Positions 1 to 7,421 of a stretch of DNA of 64,000 nucleotides are shown one piece after another (the first letter of the stretch is position 1; each line of letters opens with the position of its first letter). The notes under the pieces are model-generated. The model worked only from the letters and a program-made list of their open reading frames with translations, had not been told where the DNA came from and made no database searches. The position numbers and the translations under genes were made by a program. This DNA comes from JASLBX01 sp035762665 (lineage in GTDB: Bacteria > Actinomycetota > Actinomycetes > Jiangellales > Jiangellaceae), in the NCBI GenBank assembly GCA_035762665.1, contig DASTNZ010000062.1, positions 1-64,000 of the forward strand, given 5' to 3'.

Positions 1-624
1 CCGGTCGACGCGGAAGCTGCGCCAGTCGTCGCGATCGAGGTCGTAGGCGAGGAGGTACCAGCGCCGGTCGGAGGCGACCAGGCGGTAGGGCTCGACCCGC
101 CGCCGTCGCACCTCGCTCCCGGACGGGTAATCGAAGCCGGCATCGACTTCGTCGCGGCAGGCTCTGGCCAGCGTCATGAGCACGTCGGGGTCGACCGGCG
201 TGCGGCCTCCGCCGAAGGACTCCACCGAGCCGGAGAGCGCGCGCACCTCATGCCGCAACCGAGTGGGCAGCACCCGGTCGAGCTTGGTCAGCGCCCTGAG
301 TGCGGCGTCGCCGGCGCCCGCGACCGCGCCACCCGCGCCGGCGAGCAGCGAGACCGCAGTGGCGATCGCCTCTTCGTCGTCGAGAAGCAGCGGCGGCAGG
401 TCCTGCCCCGGGCCGAGCCGGTAGCCACCGCCGATACCCTGGCCGGCATGCACGGGATAGCCGAGCGTGCGCAGCCGCTCGACATCACGCCGTACCGTGC
501 GCGGCGTGACCCCGAGCCGGTCGGCAAGCTCGGGGCCCGTCCAGACCTGGCGCTGCTGAAGCAGCCCGAGCAGGGCGAGCACCCGCTCCGTCGTACCCCG
601 CTGGTCACTGCGTGCCACGTCCAT
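1..624 (-). CDS. HTH/WYL-domain transcriptional regulator, C-terminus beyond window edge
   Basis: DeoR/YafY-type regulator. An N-terminal winged helix (about residues 8-62, with the typical VTPRTVRRDVERL helix) is followed by a linker and the start of a WYL domain (RRWYLLAYDLDRDDW near residue 190). WYL domains sense small ligands or nucleic acids and set DNA binding. The ATG at 624 precedes MDVARSDQRGT. The frame is open to base 1, so the last roughly 100 residues lie outside the window. It is divergent from ridA, with about 140 bp between them, so it may control ridA; that is inference from position. Confidence 0.9.
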   Translation of the reverse strand, partial: MDVARSDQRGTTERVLALLGLLQQRQVWTGPELADRLGVTPRTVRRDVERLRTLGYPVHAGQGIGGGYRLGPGQDLPPLLLDDEEAIATAVSLLAGAGGAVAGAGDAALRALTKLDRVLPTRLRHEVRALSGSVESFGGGRTPVDPDVLMTLARACRDEVDAGFDYPSGSEVRRRRVEPYRLVASDRRWYLLAYDLDRDDWRSFRVDR

Positions 625-764
625 GTCGCCCACCCTGCCAGAGATAACGGACCGATCCTGTCCGCTAGAGGTGTCAGGGTGGCTCCATCCAGCGCTGGTG
701 CACGATGCAGCGCTACGGCAACCGCGTGAAGGTGAGCGCCCATCGCGCGACAGAAGGAGGACAG

Positions 765-1154
765 ATGACGATCGAGCGGATCAACCCCGAGGGGCTCTTC
801 CAGTCCCCCGCGTTCTCGCAGGCGACGATCGCGCCCGCGGGGCGCACGCTCTACATCGGCGGACAGAACGGCGTGGATGCCTCAGGCAACCTGGCCGACG
901 GGATCGCGGCGCAGACGCGGCAGGTGTTCGAGAACCTCGACACAATCCTCGCCGCGGCGGGGGCGACGCCTGCGGACGTCGCGAAGCTGACGATCGCGCT
1001 CGTCGACACCGTCGACCCGACAGAGGGGTTTCAGGCGGTTCCCGCCGAATGGGCGAGGGTCCGGACCGCGATCACGGTGCTGCTGGTCTCTCGGCTCGGC
1101 GCCGGCGCCAGCACGCTCGTCGAGGTCGATGCAGTCGTGGCGCTGCCGGAGTAG
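765..1154 (+). CDS. RidA/YjgF family protein
   Basis: 129-residue protein of the Rid family, whose best-known members hydrolyse reactive enamines/imines released by PLP enzymes. The length fits the family. Arg100 (in VRTAITVL) is my by-eye candidate for the substrate carboxylate-binding arginine, and the C-terminal VEVDAVVALPE strand is typical. An in-frame ATG exists at 705, but the ATG at 765 follows a strong AGAAGGAGG site 5 nt upstream and matches the family N-terminus. It is divergent from the WYL regulator at the left edge. The subfamily (true deaminase or Rid2-7) is not settled. Confidence 0.88.
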   Translation: MTIERINPEGLFQSPAFSQATIAPAGRTLYIGGQNGVDASGNLADGIAAQTRQVFENLDTILAAAGATPADVAKLTIALVDTVDPTEGFQAVPAEWARVRTAITVLLVSRLGAGASTLVEVDAVVALPE

Positions 1155-1511
1155 CGGCAACTCCGACCCGCACCACCCGCCAGGCTGCTGATCGTGGATG
1201 GCAACCCTCGCGCCCCACCCACCCGCTACCTCAGCCGAACGATTAGCAGGTCGACGCCGCGCCGCAGTCCGGCCTGCAGACGATTGGGCTCGCGCGTCTC
1301 GGCAACACCCAATGTCGGCTACCGCTCCCGTCTCTCAATACTTCCGCCCATGCAGAATTGAGCGCGTTCTGGAGCGGTTCAGAGCAGTTTGTCCAGGGAG
1401 CGAAGAGCGGGGCCGCCGCCGACGTCCGTTGCTGACCGTGGTTGCTCGGTTTTGCTCAACAAAGCCCGGCGGTTCAGTTCTGGACGTGTGTTTGAGGGTT
1501 CTTCCGTGTGG
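1155..1511. other. Intergenic region without recognisable gene
   Basis: About 357 bp between ridA and the convergent VOC gene. Its GC content is visibly lower than in the flanking genes. Open frames here have no family resemblance and no ribosome-binding site, and I see no terminator hairpin or repeat. Confidence 0.5.
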
Positions 1512-1922
1512 TCATGTTGTGGCCGGCGTGGGTGCGCCGGGGCCGTGGGCGGGTTGGAACAGTTCGATCAGGTTGCCGGCGGGGTCGGCGAGCAGAATTT
1601 GGCGCCCGCCGGGACCGGCGACTACGTCGCTCCGGAAGGACAGGCCGGCGTCGCGGAGCCGGGCGATCTCGGCATCCAGGTCGTCGACGACGAGGTGGAT
1701 ACGGTTGCGACCAGCGGGCGCGGCGTCATCAGGGGTGGCGCGGGCGCCGGAGCTCGCGGGTCCGGATAGCAGGAGCCGAAGCGGGCCGCGCACCACGTCG
1801 GCGAAGGCGGGCGCGGCGCTGTTGTTCAGGGTGAAGCCAAGGTGGGTGGTGTAGAAGTCGACGGCCGCCTGCACATCGTTGACGAGGTAGCGGACGCTGG
1901 CGTACTGATCTGGCGCGTTCAC
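1512..1922 (-). CDS. VOC superfamily (glyoxalase/bleomycin-resistance fold) protein
   Basis: 136-residue protein with two beta-alpha-beta-beta-beta halves. The N-terminal half has SVRYLVNDVQAAVDFYTTHLGF and the C-terminal half has GRQILLADPAGNLIELFQP, with the usual DPxGNxIEL ending. The start is a GTG (the codon before NAPDQYASV) preceded by a GGAGG site. The substrate cannot be told from sequence; family members include glyoxalases, dioxygenases and drug-binding resistance proteins. Confidence 0.85.
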   Translation of the reverse strand: MNAPDQYASVRYLVNDVQAAVDFYTTHLGFTLNNSAAPAFADVVRGPLRLLLSGPASSGARATPDDAAPAGRNRIHLVVDDLDAEIARLRDAGLSFRSDVVAGPGGRQILLADPAGNLIELFQPAHGPGAPTPATT

Positions 1923-2122
1923 GGTGGAACCTCCTCAATGGTGGTCGAACTACACGGTATGCGTCGACGAAACTCTCGGCAGGCGATGATGACGCGGGGA
2001 TCTTGGGCAGATGACCTTGTTAAGGTTCCCGTTCGGCCGCTTTACACGCCATTCGCACGGGCCCGGACGGTCGCGAGGGTCGCAGTGGACAGCGCGGAAC
2101 GGTCGGCGTCGGCGGCCGCGGC

Positions 2123-2128
2123 TAGCCT
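2123..2128 (+). promoter_or_regulatory. -10 box of a leaderless transcript
   Basis: TAGCCT ends 6 nt before the ATG at 2135. There is no Shine-Dalgarno, so transcription and translation probably start at the same base. Confidence 0.6.
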
Positions 2129-2134
2129 CCAGTC

Positions 2135-2836
2135 ATGAACCGGATCGATCGGCTGTACGCCACGGTCGAGGAGCTGCGGGCGGCCGGGCCGCGGGGCCGC
2201 ACAGCGAGGCAGCTGGCGGATCACTTCGAGATCAGCGTCCGCACCGTCGAGCGCGACCTTAGCGCGCTGGGGCAGGCGGGCGTGCCCCTCTCGAGCCGGC
2301 AGGGACGGCGCGGCGGCTACGTGCTCGATCGCTCGATGACGCTCCCGCCACTCAACTTTACGCCGCAGGAGGCGGCGGTGGTGGCGGTAGCGCTGAGTCG
2401 GTCCGAGCACGTGCTCTGGGCCCGCGACGCGCGAAGTGCGCTCAACAAGATCGTGGCAGCTATGCCCGAGCGGGCCGTGCGCGAGGCGCGGTCGACCGCT
2501 GCAACGGTGCGGCTGCTCGTGCAGCCGGTGCCCGGCCCCGACGCCGAGATCGCCGAGGTCATCTGGAGGGCGGTGCGCGAGAACGAGGTGCTGCGGATCC
2601 GCTACATTGACGCCGGCGGCGTCGAGACCACCCGCGAGGTCGAGCCGCAGCACGTGGTCGTGGGGCCCAACGGCTCCTACCTCACCGCCTGGTGCCACCT
2701 ACGCCGTGACGACCGGGTCTTCCGGATGGACCGCATCACCGCGGCCGAGCGGACGCCGCCCTTGCCGCGACCAGAGCGCCCGACCCGCGAGCCACTCGTC
2801 GACGGCCTGATCACGAAGATCCCGGCCTGGCCATGA
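2135..2836 (+). CDS. HTH/WYL-domain transcriptional regulator
   Basis: 233-residue regulator with an N-terminal winged helix (about residues 3-60, RTARQLADHFEISVRTVERD) and a WYL domain (about 140-210). The WYL core reads VLRIRYIDAGG and the C-terminal part has GSYLTAWCHLRRDDRVFRMDRI. The start is set by a leaderless -10 box. It sits directly upstream of, and co-oriented with, a VOC gene that has its own ribosome-binding site 107 bp later, so the two may be functionally linked. It is a second paralogue of the WYL gene at the left edge. Confidence 0.92.
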   Translation: MNRIDRLYATVEELRAAGPRGRTARQLADHFEISVRTVERDLSALGQAGVPLSSRQGRRGGYVLDRSMTLPPLNFTPQEAAVVAVALSRSEHVLWARDARSALNKIVAAMPERAVREARSTAATVRLLVQPVPGPDAEIAEVIWRAVRENEVLRIRYIDAGGVETTREVEPQHVVVGPNGSYLTAWCHLRRDDRVFRMDRITAAERTPPLPRPERPTREPLVDGLITKIPAWP

Positions 2837-2942
2837 GGCACGCAAAGTTGCCGAGAAACACCGACATAGGGCTGTCGCGGAGCCCAGAGATCGTGGGTGT
2901 AGCCCCCGTCCGGCGGGCGTTCCCCACGAAAAGGAGACACCC

Positions 2943-3332
2943 ATGACGAGCCCTGTACCCGGCACCCTGGCCTGGTTCGAGGTCGCCACCAGTGACGCCG
3001 ACGGTGCCCAGAAGTTCTACGGCGAACTGTTCAACTGGTCGTTCGCGACCGACCCGGCGGCGGCCGCCGGCGGCATGGACTACCGCAACATCACGGCGTC
3101 CGGCGCCGACGCTCCGATGGGCGGCATCGCCAACACCGGCGGTCAGATGCCCGACCACGCGGTGTTCTACATCCTCGTCGCCGACGTAGCGGCCACGTGC
3201 GTGGCGGCCGAGGGTCTGGGCGGGTCGGTGGTGAGCAAGCAGCTCGAGCCGGGCCCAGGCGGTCCGGCGTTCGCCTACCTGCGCGACCCGGCCGGCAACT
3301 TGTTCGGCGTCTTCACCCCGCCGACGGCCTGA
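2943..3332 (+). CDS. VOC family protein, two-half glyoxalase fold
   Basis: 129-residue VOC protein whose start (TSPVPGTLAWFEVATSDADG) resembles the actinobacterial CFP30B-type proteins. It ends with the DPAGNLFGVF strand. The ATG at 2943 follows an AAAAGGAGA site. Its stop codon overlaps the ATG of the next, frameshifted gene by one base (TGATG), which implies the two were translated together. The ligand is unknown. Confidence 0.88.
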   Translation: MTSPVPGTLAWFEVATSDADGAQKFYGELFNWSFATDPAAAAGGMDYRNITASGADAPMGGIANTGGQMPDHAVFYILVADVAATCVAAEGLGGSVVSKQLEPGPGGPAFAYLRDPAGNLFGVFTPPTA

Positions 3333-3705
3333 TGGCGCGAGGCACGAAGCGCGGCGCGTCCCCGTCGGACTCCTCCGGCGGGGACGACCCGCGCGAACTC
3401 AACGATGAGCTCACCGACGACCTTCTCGACGACCCGGCGGTCGGGCGCGCGACGATGATGGGCTACCCGTGCGTCCGGATGGCCGGCCGGTTCCTCGCCG
3501 GCTATGACGAGCGCGCCGGCACGATCATTGTGAAGTTGCCGCAGGAGCGGGTGACGGACCTGATCGAAAGCGGCGCCGGCGATCGTTCGCGCCCAACGGC
3601 CGCACCTTCCGTGAGTGGGTGTCGGTGCCTACCGTCGATCGGAAGCTGTGGACGCAGCTGCTCGACGAGGCGGTCAACGTCGCCAGAAAGGGCCTGGCCG
3701 AGTAA
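3332..3705 (+). pseudogene. YjbR/MmcQ-like (TfoX-N-like) protein, broken by a -1 frameshift
   Basis: The first frame encodes an acidic start and the family core VGRATMMGYPCVRM, then GTIIVKLPQERVTDLIE. Homology leaves this frame near 3583-3587 (GATCGTTCGCG) and resumes in another as FAPNGRTFREWVSV, running to VARKGLAE and a stop at 3703-3705. Inserting one base restores a single protein of about 124 residues. It is coupled to the upstream VOC gene. It could be a true pseudogene or a one-base sequencing error. The family function is uncharacterised. Confidence 0.75.
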
Positions 3706-3776
3706 CACGCCCCGGGCCGTGGCGGTCAGGCCTCCGGCTGGGTACGGGCCGATGCAGCAGAGCGCCAACGGAGCGC

Positions 3777-3782
3777 TAGTCT
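3777..3782 (+). promoter_or_regulatory. -10 box of a leaderless transcript (mutT-like gene)
   Basis: TAGTCT ends 6 nt before the GTG at 3789; no ribosome-binding site is present. Confidence 0.55.
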
Positions 3783-3788
3783 CGGCCG

Positions 3789-4208
3789 GTGCCGATCCTG
3801 GTGGTTGCCGCAGCGATCGTTGACGACTTCGATCGTCCTCGCCGCCTGCTCGCTGCCCGCCGGAGTTCACCGCCCGAGGTCGCCGGCTTCTGGGAGTTCC
3901 CGGGAGGAAAGGTAGAGCCGGACGAAGATGTGCATACGGCATTGCACCGTGAACTCCGTGAGGAACTAGGAGTGTCCGCGCAGCTTGGCGCTGAGTTCCT
4001 GCCGGACGGGAAGGCGGCTTGGCCGCTGACCGGGTCGGCAACGATGCGGCTGTGGCTCGCCCGCATCATCGACGGCGAGCCGACGCCGCTCGAAGATCAT
4101 GACGAGCTGCGCTGGCTACCGGCCGGCGATTGGCTCTCGGTCCCCTGGCTGCCCGCAGATGTGGCGGTGGTTCGTGCCTTGGAGGAGCGCTTCAGCAGCC
4201 TGCCATGA
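3789..4208 (+). CDS. NUDIX hydrolase, MutT/8-oxo-dGTP diphosphatase-like
   Basis: 139-residue NUDIX protein. The NUDIX box is complete (GGKVEPDEDVHTALHREL followed by REELGV at about residues 37-60), supplying the metal-binding glutamates. FWEFPGGK and the later LRWLPAGDW are typical of MutT proteins that hydrolyse oxidised dGTP, preventing A:T to C:G transversions. The GTG start is supported by the leaderless -10 box and by the conserved beginning PILVVAAAIVDD. It converges with the decayed sigma-factor locus. Exact nucleotide preference is inferred. Confidence 0.88.
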   Translation: MPILVVAAAIVDDFDRPRRLLAARRSSPPEVAGFWEFPGGKVEPDEDVHTALHRELREELGVSAQLGAEFLPDGKAAWPLTGSATMRLWLARIIDGEPTPLEDHDELRWLPAGDWLSVPWLPADVAVVRALEERFSSLP

Positions 4209-4210
4209 GC

Positions 4211-5087
4211 TCACACGTCGCTACGGTCAGTGTCTCGGCTACACCCAACACGGAATCTCGCTAATCTTGCTCGGATTCTTCGAAGCGCATGCCTTCGCCG
4301 CCGTCGCTGACCATGAGCAACGCTTGGCCGAGTTGGACGAAGGCGACTTGATTCAGCCCGGGCACCGGCTGCTCGTCTGGCCAAGTCGCATAGCTCTGGA
4401 GGACCAGCGCGCTTTCGTCGCCGAGCCCCAAGGACTCGACAGTGAAAAGGGTCATGGTGCGATCCTGGGTAATCGTGGGGGCACATTGCGACGTCGTTGA
4501 CGTAGCGCTGGAGGACCGATTCCGCATCCTCGGCGCTCTCGAAGACCCAGAGGCCGCGGAACACCTCGACCTCGGGGGCAACCAGCCGGACTGACATGGC
4601 ATCCACCAGCGCATCCGCGATCTCGGCGGGGAAGGACTCAGCGGCGCACAGCGAGACTTCCTTGTACCAGCACGCCAGTTCGGGCCCTTCAATTGCGCCC
4701 TCGTCGCCGTAATCGGGCAAGTCGACGTCCAGCGGGAAGTCGGCAGGGATCACACCGCCGGGAAGTTCGACGGAGGACGGAGGCTCCGAGGTCGCAAACT
4801 CGGGAGTGTAACGAAAACGGTCGCGTCCGGGTGCGTTACCGGGCCGGCGGGCTGCAGGTCGGGAGCGGCGAGCTCGTCGCCACCGGCTGACCGCCAGCCG
4901 CCAGGCGACCTTCCGCACCCACGCCTCGGGCTGGTGGTGATCAAGCTGGTCCCGACGATCCCAGGCCCGGACGAAGGCCTCCTGCACGCAGTCCTGCGCC
5001 TCGACGAAACTGCCGCACATCGCGTAGAGCTGGCCCACCAGCCGCGCGAACGATCGCATAGAACTCGTCGAATGTCTCGGCGTCCAC
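4211..5087 (-). pseudogene. Collapsed ECF (SigE-like) sigma factor fused to remains of its partner lipoprotein
   Basis: From the GTG at 5087 the first frame encodes VDAETFDEFYA. The frame then changes near 5060 to give region 2 of an ECF sigma factor (RLVGQLYAMCGSFVEAQD, CVQEAFVRAWDRR, AWVRKVAWRLAVSRWRR). Region 4 is missing. Instead the frame runs into the C-terminal part of the secreted protein commonly encoded after such sigma factors (GGVIPADFPLDVDLPDYGD, VFRGLWVFESAEDAESVL). A second frame change near 4478 leads to TMTLFTVESLGLGDESALVL and a stop at 4261. So sigma region 4 and the partner's N-terminus appear deleted, with two frameshifts besides. Confidence 0.7.
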
Positions 5088-5199
5088 CGGCTGCCTCCAT
5101 TCGGGACCTCTAACCCGACATACGCTCGGCGCCGCTGACCGGCTGCATCCCCGGGCGGCGGGAAACGAAGTTCCACCGCGCTTCGACGGTGCCGATAGA

Positions 5200-5205
5200 T
5201 AATGT
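5200..5205 (+). promoter_or_regulatory. -10 box of a leaderless transcript (GNAT gene)
   Basis: TAATGT ends 7 nt before the GTG at 5213. This argues for 5213 rather than the upstream GTG at 5189 as the start. Confidence 0.55.
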
Positions 5206-5212
5206 CGGAACC

Positions 5213-5953
5213 GTGCGCGTCGTGAACCTGGGAGATAGCCCGGAACTGGCCGAGGCCGTGTACGACTTCCCGTCGGTGTGGCCGATTTTCATGGTCAAAG
5301 ATCCGATCTCCGATCTGTACTACAACGACGTCACCGCCGCCTACCCCGAATACGTGATGCTCGCACTGGACGGCGACCAGGTCGTCGCCCGATCGTTCAG
5401 CGTCCCGTTCGCGTGGGATGGTGATCCAGCGACGGATCTGCCGGCCGGCGGCTGGGACTGGGTGATCCAGCAGTCGTGCCTCACCCGGTTCTCCGGCAGC
5501 AAACCAACGATCGTGTCCGCCGTGGAGATCGCGGTCAAGGTCGAGCGGCGCGGCACCGGCCTCGCAGCACAGATGCTCGATGCCATGCGCAGCAACATCA
5601 CCCATCTGGGCTTCCGGGACCTCGTCGCGCCGGTACGTCCGAACGGCAAGCCGTCCTTCCCGGACGAGCCCATCGCCGACTACGCCTTCCGGACCCGTGA
5701 CGACGGCTTGCCATACGACCCGTGGTTACGCGTACATGTGCGGGCCGGTGGCCGTATCGTCCGTCCCGCCGAGAATTCGATGACCATCCCAGGCACGCTG
5801 GCCGGGTGGCGCGAGTGGACCGGGCTGCCGTTCGACACGGCGGGTCCGGTGTACGTGCCGGAGGCTCTCGTCCCCGTGCAGTGCGACCCGGAGCACGGCT
5901 ACGCGGTGTACGTCGAGCCGAACGTCTGGGTGCATCACAGACTCGCGGATTGA
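5213..5953 (+). CDS. GNAT-like N-acetyltransferase
   Basis: About 246 residues. The acetyl-CoA-binding region is visible as VEIAVKVERRGTGLAAQMLDAM (about residues 106-127), followed by the beta-bulge strand GFRDLVAPVRPN. The protein is longer than a minimal GNAT domain and has a C-terminal segment rich in aromatic residues. The start is chosen from the leaderless box; an alternative GTG lies at 5189. It is divergent from the sigma-factor wreck. Substrate unknown. Confidence 0.75.
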   Translation: MRVVNLGDSPELAEAVYDFPSVWPIFMVKDPISDLYYNDVTAAYPEYVMLALDGDQVVARSFSVPFAWDGDPATDLPAGGWDWVIQQSCLTRFSGSKPTIVSAVEIAVKVERRGTGLAAQMLDAMRSNITHLGFRDLVAPVRPNGKPSFPDEPIADYAFRTRDDGLPYDPWLRVHVRAGGRIVRPAENSMTIPGTLAGWREWTGLPFDTAGPVYVPEALVPVQCDPEHGYAVYVEPNVWVHHRLAD

Positions 5954-6024
5954 CCCTCCTACCCGAACGCCCCCATTCCCAAAACCGATAGCCATCTGTG
6001 GCCTCCGTCAGCTACACAGGACGG

Positions 6025-7251
6025 GTGACAGACGATCTCGAACTCCGTATCGCACGCGACGACGAGTTTGCTCAGCTGGGTGAGCTCATCTCGGGAGCAT
6101 TCCTCGACGACGCCCACGACGAAGTGCTCGACGTCGAACGGATGGTCTTCGAAGCCGATCGCACTCATGTCGTAGCGGACGGCGACCGGTTGGTGGCGAC
6201 CGGAGGCGTGCTGACCAGAGAGATCACCGTGCCCGGCGCCGTGGTTCCAGCCGCGCATGTGACCGGTGTGGCCGTGGCGTCTACGCACCGGCGCCGCGGA
6301 CTGCTGCGCCGAATCATGACCGCCCAACTCGAAACCATCAAGAGCCTCGGCACTGAGCCGTTCGCCGTCCTGTGGGCGAGTGAAGACCCGATCTACGGCC
6401 GGTTCGGCTACGGATTGGGAGCCTGGCACGTCTCATACAAGATCGCTAAGCCCGAGACGTCTCTGCCCGGCGAACCTGCCCACGGCAGGCTGCGGCAGAT
6501 CGTGCCGAGCGAGAGTCGAGACGAACTGGCGGCCGTTCATGACCGGGTTCGCCGGTCGCGACCCGGATACTCGAGCCGTCCAGGCCGGTGGTGGGAGCAT
6601 CTGACCTCCGATCCCAAGCCGCGCCGCCGAGGCATGACCGCGCTTCGTGGGGTGCTCTATGAGGTGGACGGCCGCGTCGACGGCTACGCGCTTTGGCGAG
6701 CCAAGGGCGGTTGGAACGACACAGGCCCGAACGGAGAGGTTTCGGTCAACGAGGTCATCGCCGAGAACCCCGAAGCCTACGCTGCCCTGTGGCGGTTCTT
6801 GTTGTCGATCGATCTGACCAGGACTGTGAAGTACATGTTCGGTGCGGTCGACGAGCCGCTTGCGCATCTCGTGACGAGCCCGAGCGGCCTGGTCTCCTCG
6901 ATGTACCCGAGCCTGTGGGTACGAATCGTGGACGTGGCGGCCGCGCTAGAGGCCCGCCGGTATGCCGTCGCCGTCGACGTGGTGGTAGACGTGTCCGACG
7001 ACATATTGCGGGACAACTCCGGCCGCTGGCGCTTGATCGGCGACGCTTCCTCATCGAAGTGCGAGCGGACGGACGCATCGGCCGACTTGTCGCTGGATGT
7101 GCGGGCACTCGGCGCGGCGTACCTCGGCGGGCCGTCGCTGCTCTCGCTAGCCGGGGCGGGCCGGGTGACCGAGCATCGGCAGGGCGCTCTTCTCGAGGCC
7201 TCGGCGGCTTTCGGTTGGTCCCGGGCCCCGGCTGCCGTAGAGATCTTCTGA
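6025..7251 (+). CDS. Eis-like GNAT N-acetyltransferase (three-domain)
   Basis: About 408 residues with the layout of the enhanced-intracellular-survival family: two GNAT-type domains and a C-terminal sterol-carrier-like domain. The acetyl-CoA site is VTGVAVASTHRRRGLLRRIM. The conserved SEDPIYGRFGYG contains the tyrosine that acts as general acid in Mycobacterium tuberculosis Eis. The chain ends in ...VEIF, and in Eis the C-terminal carboxylate is part of the active site. Known members acetylate lysine side chains and aminoglycosides, so drug modification is possible but unproven. An in-frame GTG at 5998 is an alternative start; 6025 fits the domain start better. Confidence 0.88.
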   Translation: MTDDLELRIARDDEFAQLGELISGAFLDDAHDEVLDVERMVFEADRTHVVADGDRLVATGGVLTREITVPGAVVPAAHVTGVAVASTHRRRGLLRRIMTAQLETIKSLGTEPFAVLWASEDPIYGRFGYGLGAWHVSYKIAKPETSLPGEPAHGRLRQIVPSESRDELAAVHDRVRRSRPGYSSRPGRWWEHLTSDPKPRRRGMTALRGVLYEVDGRVDGYALWRAKGGWNDTGPNGEVSVNEVIAENPEAYAALWRFLLSIDLTRTVKYMFGAVDEPLAHLVTSPSGLVSSMYPSLWVRIVDVAAALEARRYAVAVDVVVDVSDDILRDNSGRWRLIGDASSSKCERTDASADLSLDVRALGAAYLGGPSLLSLAGAGRVTEHRQGALLEASAAFGWSRAPAAVEIF

Positions 7252-7421
7252 GTCTCCATGTTCTGTTAGGAGGCCTGACAGAGCTTCGACAAATGCCGTA
7301 TCCGGTGACGGAAACTCGGTGCACCTGTTCAGTGACCGGCCGTTGTAGCCGCCCTAACCTCCACCCATTACAGGCGATCTGCCTGGGGTCGATGCTGCGC
7401 GGAGATACCGGAGGGAACGGC

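Noticed and set aside
1198..1854. 218-codon plus-strand open frame
   Set aside because: It overlaps the VOC gene on the other strand, and its product is low-complexity with no start signal.
6693..7421. Open frame extending the carboxypeptidase upstream by 243 codons
   Set aside because: It runs through the Eis gene in another frame; a ribosome-binding site and a signal peptide begin at 7422.
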